A stretch of DNA of 46,795 nucleotides, taken from Methanobacteriaceae archaeon UBA349 (lineage in GTDB: Archaea > Methanobacteriota > Methanobacteria > Methanobacteriales > Methanobacteriaceae). The stretch spans positions 23,121 to 69,915 of the forward strand of contig DAWK01000063.1 of assembly GCA_002509745.1 (NCBI GenBank), read 5' to 3'. The notes beneath the pieces were generated by a model, which worked only from the letters and a program-made list of their open reading frames with translations, had not been told where the DNA came from and searched no databases. Shown piece by piece: positions 36,501 through 42,705 of the stretch. Position 1 is the first letter of the stretch. Each line of letters opens with the position of its first letter. Both the position numbers and the translations under genes were made by a program.

Positions 36501-36611
36501 GAAGCCTTAAATAAAGCACTGAAAGTTGTTAATGATAATGATATAATTTTAATTATTGGAGAAGGGGGAGTCAAATATTCAAAAGAAATTTTGGAAGAAA
36601 TCAGCATTTAA
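33561..36611 (+). CDS. Tandem (two-module) Mur ligase, pseudomurein synthesis
   Basis: This 1016-residue protein holds two complete Mur ligase modules in one chain. Module 1 (about 1-510) has N-terminal domain V-G-A-G-N-A-G, P-loop G-T-D-G-K-T-T-T (125-132), zinc knuckle C307-x2-C310, C315, C317, and D-A-A-H-N-P. Module 2 (about 515-1016) has G-G-C-G-T-V-G, P-loop G-T-N-G-K-T-T-T (631-638), zinc knuckle C778, C781, C800, C802, and D-Y-A-H-N-P. Both modules keep the ATP and magnesium sites, so each probably adds an amino acid. The cysteine knuckle resembles that of MurT. The GTG at 33561 has AAGG nine bases upstream and is preferred over TTG 33552. The gene ends inside the next. Confidence 0.88.
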   Translation: MIKDKKILVVGAGNAGRPAANLLNYLGNSVRVSDNKDFNSLPKKAKNKIKELEKKGIVFELGTHIFDSVLWADAIFVSPNIPIDSDIRKFIENSRLKKDIKEIKTSDIGEILNNLIKLPMIGIAGTDGKTTTTNMINHVMESESFRTLVFSSLQDSLVIEGLVDIVVNEENQSKDFAIFELPHGTIRMAQGLELCAGVVTNLTPDHMDEFKSYEEYIDRNFSIKDLIHSHGVLLANGNDPIISQRLDEINTEYILYGLGTPQTVKFNGKTYSPADIDLDISVKDVKLRGLDGSSFNVISNAIPTAICTNCGEILCNCGNFQRKILKPFNININLNVPGLFNIENSISTMATALILGFELDYIKNKLESFQGVKGRFEKIDNVNGVNIFMDAAHNPESMEKLFEGLKVSGSLIVSLDNPDTLTVRDKFKIGIILGKNADVVIASAKNETTEIIDIEAAQEVASGSKGTETYLTENVDKSISKALDIATEGDIILHIGPGVVNAYSSVKEDIIKAIKIFKESCGKVVVMGGCGTVGSLMARILKQHGADVTISDSATDTPLREVFTSEGIHLDLGGHSDSVIIEAETIVVAPSLMENHNLLENIRSLSDAPIISVNEILSFFKVEKPVVGITGTNGKTTTTQMLKNILKVAGMSVPEHFMNMQGNTELIPALQSRLKGDAAVVEIGTFGLAGEIKNSALNCEVSLGVITNISRDHLRGDDFNEYISCKREMVDAADILIINADDPLVADFAGEIHPDNVIFYGIKDMENNENSFPEGRECPECENILKYKEHYLGHLGDYQCMCDYKRPEIDVYATNVTENFFKLNIGSNTSKIHLKTGGTCNVYNALAAASTAMVMGVDFDDIVSGIEQFEGVEGRFEKICNNPEIIIDYAHNPAGVKAAIQTIKTSLKSRLIVINTISSESGLDGDREIAQILNSADIIVPASFMAKEASNIIKKDLIFTKASNEQTKIGTLGANKKQVFEALNKALKVVNDNDIILIIGEGGVKYSKEILEEISI

Positions 36612-37764
36612 AGTATTTTTATGCGTAATTTTAGTGGCCATAGTATTAGTTCCGGTAGGAATTTATATGGGAAATCTTGCTTCTCCCCAAAATCCGGAAG
36701 AAATATCCAGCATGGCTATTGGGGATACTGTAGTTAGCGGGATGGATGTTGTAGATGATAATAAAATAAGAAAAGTTCCTTTATTTAGTCAGCCAACTTA
36801 TATTATGGAATATGTTAAAGATTACCAGTTTGATGATATAATAACTGCTCTTTTAACCGGTGTTGTAAAAACGCCTATTTCTCAGATTACCAGTGGAAGT
36901 ATAACTCGAACTGGTCTGGCTGGAGACTTTAAAGGTCCAGGAATGATTGAAGTTAATAATGATAAATTAACAATTAAACTTCCAGAATCTTTTATATGGG
37001 GATTTAAATCACCATATATGTTTGCGGTTAAAACGGATAATGGAATTAATATTGTTGAGAATAATAAGACTACTAAAATGGTTAATTATGATAATATTAA
37101 TAATGATACGGTCTTCCATCAATATGTTTCCTCTAAAGAATTAAAAGTGTGGTACAATGATTCTGAAAGTGGAGATAAAATAGCTATTGATTATGAACTT
37201 TCTAACTTTAGTGATGGTCGAAATAGTGTGGCCCCTTCAGAAATAAAACAACTATTTGGTGAATCCACAGTGGAATATATGGAAAATTACCCGGCTGGAA
37301 ATCCTGTAATGGTTTATATGACCAACTATAAAGAAGTTGATGCTGCGAGTTCCGTAAGTTATTTAGGATCCTATCCGGAGTACGGTGATAATAAAAGAGC
37401 ATTTAATGCACGAGCATTTTCTAAAGCATGGGATGGTACTATTATTCCACCAAATACTATATCCTCTGGAAAAGAAAATGTACAATTCACTTCATCCAGA
37501 GACCCGAAAGCACCCGGAGGTTATGCATCGCATGGGTCCTGCCCACCAGCCAGGGCACTACGTGCCATTGTCAATGATGCTGGATTTCCGCTACCTCGAG
37601 GAATGACCTGGGAACATGATGCAGTTCTATTTGGCTTTAATCCAGCTACTGGTATTAAATTAGATAATACTGGTAACTCCACTGTTAAAATTGTCATGTG
37701 GACCACTGGATCAAATGCCAATACAAAAATATATGCAAAACTGGTTAAATTAGTTCCCAACTAA
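36556..37764 (+). CDS. Membrane-anchored extracellular protein of the pseudomurein cluster
   Basis: The protein has a single N-terminal membrane anchor preceded by basic residues (K-K-F-W-K-K-S-A-F-K) and an extracellular domain of about 360 residues with no family I can name. Conserved-looking points are N-V-Q-F-T-S-S-R-D-P, Y-A-S-H-G-S-C-P-P-A-R-A-L and W-E-H-D-A-V-L-F-G-F-N-P. It overlaps the tandem Mur ligase by up to 56 bases and is followed by a nucleotidyltransferase, so it likely acts in wall assembly. Start is uncertain: TTG 36556 has no ribosome binding site; ATT 36577 lies six bases after GGGGGAG (36564-36570) and gives a shorter basic n-region. The annotated start uses TTG. Confidence 0.7.
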   Translation: MEKGESNIQKKFWKKSAFKVFLCVILVAIVLVPVGIYMGNLASPQNPEEISSMAIGDTVVSGMDVVDDNKIRKVPLFSQPTYIMEYVKDYQFDDIITALLTGVVKTPISQITSGSITRTGLAGDFKGPGMIEVNNDKLTIKLPESFIWGFKSPYMFAVKTDNGINIVENNKTTKMVNYDNINNDTVFHQYVSSKELKVWYNDSESGDKIAIDYELSNFSDGRNSVAPSEIKQLFGESTVEYMENYPAGNPVMVYMTNYKEVDAASSVSYLGSYPEYGDNKRAFNARAFSKAWDGTIIPPNTISSGKENVQFTSSRDPKAPGGYASHGSCPPARALRAIVNDAGFPLPRGMTWEHDAVLFGFNPATGIKLDNTGNSTVKIVMWTTGSNANTKIYAKLVKLVPN

Positions 37765-37834
37765 TTTAATTATATTTTTTTTATTAGGTGATGTTTTTTT
37801 ATGATCTCTTTAGGGTTTTCTGGTGGTGATTAGT

Positions 37835-38506
37835 ATGGGGTTTTTAGTTTCGGCTATAATAACTGCTGCTGGAAAAAATACTAGAATGCTAGAGGATCAA
37901 AATAAAAAAAATCTCCTTATTAAAAATAAACTTCTTTTAGATATCCAGGGAAAACCTGTTATTTTAAATACTGTAAATCGAGTTTTAAATTCAGAAGTGG
38001 ATGACTGCATAATTGTTTTAGGACACTTTAAGGAAGAAATAGTAGTGGTCTTGAATGATTTGGATGATAATAGAATAAAAATAGTTGAAAATAATCGCTT
38101 TGATGTTCCCCTATCTCAATCACTTTTAAACGGAGTTAAAAACTCAAAAGGAGATATATGTCTTTGTGTGGCGGGTGATCAGCCTACGGTAACCACTAAA
38201 ACATTTTGTAAACTTGTTAATAATGTTATATCATTTGAAAATCCAGAAAATATTGTTTGTGTACTATCCAGAGGAAAAACAGGTTATATTGACTCTGCTG
38301 AAGGATTGGGAATGCCATTTGCCTGCCATAGGACTCTTTTAGAGAAATATCTTCCAGATTATTCAGGTAATATTAATCCTGTACTGAGGAAAATGATAAA
38401 AGACGGTGTGGTTTTTTATGGCCTGGAATGTGAAAATGAATTAGAACTGGTTAATATAAATCGTATGGTGGATTATGAGATAATTTTAAGGGATTTTAAG
38501 GACTAG
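37835..38506 (+). CDS. MobA-like NTP transferase
   Basis: This 223-residue protein is a nucleotidyltransferase of the MobA/GlmU-like family: I-I-T-A-A-G-K-N-T-R-M nucleotide-binding loop near the N terminus, K-L-L-L-D-I-Q-G-K-P-V, C-I-I-V-L-G-H-F, and the metal-binding V-A-G-D-Q-P. Close family members are molybdenum-cofactor cytidylyltransferases and sugar-phosphate nucleotidyltransferases. The ATG at 37835 is preceded by GGTGAT. It follows the pseudomurein genes in the same direction (70 bases), so an activating role in precursor synthesis is plausible, but molybdenum cofactor or other small-molecule activation cannot be excluded. Confidence 0.75.
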   Translation: MGFLVSAIITAAGKNTRMLEDQNKKNLLIKNKLLLDIQGKPVILNTVNRVLNSEVDDCIIVLGHFKEEIVVVLNDLDDNRIKIVENNRFDVPLSQSLLNGVKNSKGDICLCVAGDQPTVTTKTFCKLVNNVISFENPENIVCVLSRGKTGYIDSAEGLGMPFACHRTLLEKYLPDYSGNINPVLRKMIKDGVVFYGLECENELELVNINRMVDYEIILRDFKD

Positions 38507-38649
38507 ATCTTATAAAAATTGAATAATATTATATTAAATTATTCAGTCAGTATAAAAAGGATATATTACAATAAATTTTTAAACTTATTTAGGATTTAAT
38601 AGAAAAAAAGTATAAATTTTAATAATATTTGTTAATAATGGTTACGCAT

Positions 38650-39336
38650 TTAACTTATCTCACCTAATGCATTGACCACGCAACCAATATTCTCCCCATT
38701 AAGGCCTACAATAACCTCTTCATCTTTAATATCAGCAAATTTACGTGATCCACTGCATCCTAATGTAATATTAGCTGTTTTTCTTAAAAATGGGCCCGCC
38801 ACTGCATCAGCACATATGGATTGGATCCCAGCAAAGTTGGATTCTACTCTTCCACCAAGGGTGTAAACTAGGGCCTGGGATAATTTCATGGCCTGAGCTG
38901 GATTAGAAATAATTACTATTATATCCGGATGGAAATTAGCTTTTTCTAGCGGGGCGTATACTAAAGCATACATCATATTTTCGATTTTAGGAATGGCATC
39001 CATGGTTCTTTTGGCCGATCCCAGACTGGAAAATCTTTCTAATTCATAATAGAATTCTCCAGTTTTTACTTTCTCCGGTGCATCCATAAGTCCAATGGCC
39101 GTAGCCCCACCTTTACAAAGCTGTTCATCTGAGGTTGCATAAAAAGTCTCTCCTTGAGCAGCTTTTTGCACCATTTCACAGTGCCTAATACTTTCAGATA
39201 TTTTTGGAATATCTTTCGGTAAATCTTTTTCCCTTAAAACAAATTTTATGGCTACCGGAGATTTTTCTAAACCAAGTGACTTTTTAATCTTTTCTGAAAC
39301 TTCATCATATCCACTAACTTCACAACTACTTTCCAT
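38650..39336 (-). CDS. DUF169 family protein
   Basis: This 228-residue cytosolic protein is a typical DUF169 member: S-P-V-A-I-K-F near the start, R-H-C-E-M-V-Q-K-A, a cysteine in C-K-G-G-A-T-A-I-G-L, P-D-I-I-V-I-I-S-N-P-A-Q-A-M-K-L and a conserved I-C-A-D-A-V-A-G-P and L-G-C-S-G-S-R. Several cysteines are conserved in the family. Its function is unknown; members are frequent in methanogens and other anaerobes. The ATG follows GGTGAG. It stands alone and divergent from the next gene on the minus strand. Confidence 0.88.
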   Translation of the reverse strand: MESSCEVSGYDEVSEKIKKSLGLEKSPVAIKFVLREKDLPKDIPKISESIRHCEMVQKAAQGETFYATSDEQLCKGGATAIGLMDAPEKVKTGEFYYELERFSSLGSAKRTMDAIPKIENMMYALVYAPLEKANFHPDIIVIISNPAQAMKLSQALVYTLGGRVESNFAGIQSICADAVAGPFLRKTANITLGCSGSRKFADIKDEEVIVGLNGENIGCVVNALGEIS

Positions 39337-39526
39337 ATTCTCACCATTTTAGTTTTTGTTTGTTTTCCAGCATAAATTTTGGCAATTACTATTGTTATAA
39401 TACTTTTTGTAGAGGTTGATAGATTAATTTCAATTAGTTATTATAAAGACTATTTAATGATATTTTAAAAGAAATAGATAATATTTATCAACTATATATA
39501 AAAAAAAGAATAATTATAAGCTTTAA

Positions 39527-40243
39527 TTAAAATTTAAGCTTATCTACCACATTAACAAAGGCCAAGGCCTGAATTTTTGTTTGGGTATATGGCTGGTACA
39601 TATAATTTTCATATATTATGGTTTTAGTTCCAGATTTTACTATAGGGATAGTAACGTATTTAGGGCTGGTTTGAGATGGAGGGAAACTGTAACTTAGCCA
39701 GCTTAACTTAGATTTAATTTTCAGAGCAATATTTTTAGAGGCCTTATTATTGTTTGGGGCAAAAACAAATCTTTTTTTAGGATAATTTCCTCGGTGGGAG
39801 TGTACGTCAATAACCAGATTGTATTTTTGTTTTTTTACATTAGGAACCACATAAGAATGGGCTAATTTCTGTCCGTTCATCCTACTTTTAGCATAATTTT
39901 TAGTATCTTTGGTTACACGTACTTTATAAATGTAATAACAATAGTTAAGGGAATTTTGCTTGTTTATGATGGATTCAAATAGTGCGGAGTGGGATTTATA
40001 TTCTAAAGGATGTACTCCAATTATATAAGCAATTCTAATCTTAGAAGATGTATTCCCAAATGGCCCAATTTTTTCAACAGATCCTAAATTATTGGATCCT
40101 AAAAGATTAGAGTTTATATTTTCTACGGCACTGACTCCTCCACCATTATCAGATAAATTAAATGAAATAAAAATTCCGAAAATGAATAAAGACATTATTA
40201 TTCCTGATTTTAAATATTTTGGTAGATTGGACAAATATATCAT
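39527..40243 (-). CDS. Secreted compact zinc-peptidase-like protein
   Basis: This 238-residue protein has an N-terminal signal or anchor (about 10-30) and a small domain with G-V-H-P-L-E (H78, E81), D-V-H-S-H (H148/H150) and Y-E-N (E212). The HxxE...H pattern matches zinc carboxypeptidase-like (M14/succinylglutamate desuccinylase) enzymes, though shorter than usual. Methanobacteriales secrete many such proteins, and a wall-peptide substrate is possible. The ATG at 40243 is adjacent to GTGAG, so a TTG three codons later may be the true start. The assignment is by motif only. Confidence 0.6.
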   Translation of the reverse strand: MIYLSNLPKYLKSGIIMSLFIFGIFISFNLSDNGGGVSAVENINSNLLGSNNLGSVEKIGPFGNTSSKIRIAYIIGVHPLEYKSHSALFESIINKQNSLNYCYYIYKVRVTKDTKNYAKSRMNGQKLAHSYVVPNVKKQKYNLVIDVHSHRGNYPKKRFVFAPNNNKASKNIALKIKSKLSWLSYSFPPSQTSPKYVTIPIVKSGTKTIIYENYMYQPYTQTKIQALAFVNVVDKLKF

Positions 40244-40449
40244 CTCACATGATTATTATATTAAATTGTATATAAATATTGAGTTACTATTCTTTTTATT
40301 AAATATTAATTTTGTCATAATTAAGTAGTTTTAATCAGATCATTATAGTTTCTATTATCTATCAAGCTAATAATACGAAAACTAATTTTAGGCATAAATT
40401 TAATATTATGAAATAATAATTATTTATTATAAATATGGGGGGATTAAAT

Positions 40450-41046
40450 TTGGCGAACGATTTTGAAGAGAAAATAGAGGAAATAGAAAAAGAAAATATT
40501 CAGATTATAACTGACATGGATAAGTTAAGCAAAGAATTTATTGAAGAAACAAAAGGTTTCATCAAATATTATATTGATGAAAGTATTGCTGTTACTGTAA
40601 AATCTCAATATGAAATAACTAATAATTTAAATAAAGAACAATTAGGAAATTTAAAGGAAAAATGTAACTCTTTAAATAATATCATTGCATCAAAAATAGA
40701 TGAAGAATTTAATAATGTTACCTATTGGTCACATGCCCTTGAAATTCCGGAACATACAACTAACCATGATTTAGGATATGATAACCATAATAAACAATTT
40801 TTAAAAATAAAAGAGACAATAAATAACTTTTATAAATATCCTTTTGAATTAATATCACAATATGGTTATATGAATAATAATTATTCAGAGAGCCCTTCAT
40901 TATCTGAGTGGTCAGAACCTATGATTTCTATAATACAAAAATATTCAAGTTTAAATAAAAAATTACTCCATACGAAAAGAGAATTAAATATAACTCAAAG
41001 AAAAAAGAGAGAATCAGAAGCAAAGAATTTATGGGATAATATCTAA
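40450..41046 (+). CDS. Unknown helical protein
   Basis: This 198-residue, charged, mostly helical protein (many E, K, N) has no family I recognise. It has no signal peptide or membrane segment. The N-terminal 90 residues look like a coiled coil. The TTG at 40450 lies eight bases after the GGGGGG run (40437-40442); the ATG at 40435 has no ribosome binding site but would extend the protein by five residues. It is isolated between large intergenic regions and highly AT-rich, which suggests an accessory gene. Confidence 0.55.
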   Translation: MANDFEEKIEEIEKENIQIITDMDKLSKEFIEETKGFIKYYIDESIAVTVKSQYEITNNLNKEQLGNLKEKCNSLNNIIASKIDEEFNNVTYWSHALEIPEHTTNHDLGYDNHNKQFLKIKETINNFYKYPFELISQYGYMNNNYSESPSLSEWSEPMISIIQKYSSLNKKLLHTKRELNITQRKKRESEAKNLWDNI

Positions 41047-41667
41047 CTTTACGATTAGAATTACTATCTGATATAACAATGAACTCCAAAGAAACAAAAC
41101 AGACCGAGAACAATTCAAAACAACAGTAAACAATTCAAAATAAAGTAACTTAACCATAAATCTTTTTTAAGTGGCCTGGCCCAAGTGGATGTGAGTACTT
41201 TTTTTAATCTATTTTACCTGTTTGCATTTTATAATAATAAAACCTTTTTAATTTCCTCGATTAGATTAAATAAACTTTAAAAATCCTATTATTTAATTAG
41301 AGAAGCTATAATATATTTTTTATAATATTAATGTTTTTATAGGCTTTATTTAATGTTATGCTATCCTAAAGTATTTATTTAATGAATTACTAAATATCTA
41401 TACTACAATATGAAATATGAGTAACTAAATGGAATAAAATAATTAACTAATATAATTTATATCTCTTATTGATTATGGAATGAGTATGGAAATTTAAAAT
41501 GATAAAATGTTTAACATTAACTATTTTTGCATTCAAACAAATTCTACTCAATCAACCCATTAATGGAGATATTTATATTATATAGTTATAACATAACATT
41601 AGTATTGTAAAATGTATTGTTCAACCTTCACACATAGAGGGTATGAAAAGCTAAGGAAAGTGGTAAT
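41047..41667. other. Long AT-rich intergenic before CARF regulator
   Basis: These 621 bases have no gene, RNA or repeat that I can support. A T run after a GC-richer patch (about 41170-41210) may terminate the upstream gene. A TATA-like ATTTATATTATATAG (about 41571-41585) could promote the regulator at 41668. Confidence 0.45.
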
Positions 41668-42261
41668 ATGGATACAACTTTGATATCCACAATCTACTCC
41701 ATTGAGCCGGTGATGATTTGCATCACCCAATTTTCTCCAAAAAAAGTTATTCTTTTAAGAGAAGATGATGCGCCTGATGAGAAAACTAAAGTGGAACAGA
41801 TTTTAAATGATACTGTAGGAAAATTTATAGAAATTGTTCCAAAAGAAACTAGTTTATATAATGTCGTAAAAGTCGCTGAAGATACTACAAGTGTCATCGA
41901 GGACGAAAAAGCTAATGGTAGGAGAGTAGTGGTTAATATTAGTGGAGGCCGTAAACCTCAGGCCCTGGGTGCTTTATTTGGCTGCTATGCGCGTCACCAT
42001 GATGTAGAAAGAATTGTATATGTTACTGAAGAAGACAGTGAATTAATTGATTTACCTATTTTGAATTTTGGAATTTCTAAAACTAAAAAAGAAGTCTTAG
42101 AGGAACTGCAAAAAGGCGAAACTTCTGTTAAGAATCTGGCGGTTAAAATAGGGATTAGTAGAGGAATGACTTATAATCATATACGGGAATTAAGGGAAAT
42201 GGGTTTTATTGCTCGAAATAAACTGGAAATTACCTCCGCGGGGGAACTGGCGGTAATTTAA
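41668..42261 (+). CDS. CARF-HTH regulator, Csa3-like
   Basis: This 197-residue protein has an N-terminal CARF (Rossmann-like) domain with the characteristic [12 protein letters not shown] loop (about 87-98) and a C-terminal winged helix (about 140-197; [23 protein letters not shown]). CARF domains bind cyclic oligoadenylate; Csa3 proteins use this to control CRISPR genes. No CRISPR array or cas gene is in this window, so its target is elsewhere or it regulates neighbours. The ATG at 41668 is preceded by GTGGT. It is followed by a tautomerase on the same strand. Confidence 0.8.
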   Translation: MDTTLISTIYSIEPVMICITQFSPKKVILLREDDAPDEKTKVEQILNDTVGKFIEIVPKETSLYNVVKVAEDTTSVIEDEKANGRRVVVNISGGRKPQALGALFGCYARHHDVERIVYVTEEDSELIDLPILNFGISKTKKEVLEELQKGETSVKNLAVKIGISRGMTYNHIRELREMGFIARNKLEITSAGELAVI

Positions 42262-42404
42262 TAATTTTTTTATTTAATATTCATTTTAAATCAAGAATTC
42301 TATAAATATAAGATATTTAGATGTATTATTTTTTTAAATAATTTTTTAAAATGTTTAAAATAAAAGGTTAATTGAAATATTATAATAATGTGGAGGAAAT
42401 TAAT

Positions 42405-42590
42405 ATGCCAGTAATCACTATAGATGGGCCCAAATTAACTAAAGAACAAAAAGAAAAACTTGTAAAATCTTTTTCAGAATCTGCAAGTGAAATTATGGGA
42501 CTACCTGTTCAGGCCATGGTAACCATAATTCGGGAAGTTGAATCTGAAAATGTGGGTAGTGGAAACGTCCTATTGTGTAATAGAGAATAA
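42405..42590 (+). CDS. 4-oxalocrotonate tautomerase family protein
   Basis: This 61-residue protein starts M-P-V-I-T-I-D-G-P, exposing the catalytic Pro after Met removal, then has the helix [12 protein letters not shown] and the final strand region. Length and fold match the small 4-OT tautomerases. The ATG at 42405 is seven bases after GGAGGA, which decides against the upstream in-frame codon at 42372. Substrate unknown. Confidence 0.92.
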   Translation: MPVITIDGPKLTKEQKEKLVKSFSESASEIMGLPVQAMVTIIREVESENVGSGNVLLCNRE

Positions 42591-42705
42591 TTATTTTTAA
42601 TAATTGCTTTATTTGCATTATATTTTAAGAATTAATTTAGATTTATTTTTATATTTTATTTTAATATATCTATATAATGAAATTAAAGACGAATTATATT
42701 TATTT

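Noticed and set aside
41668..42261. A CRISPR array near the Csa3-like regulator
   Set aside because: I looked for regularly spaced direct repeats in the flanking intergenic regions and saw none, and no cas1/cas2 or effector gene is in the window.
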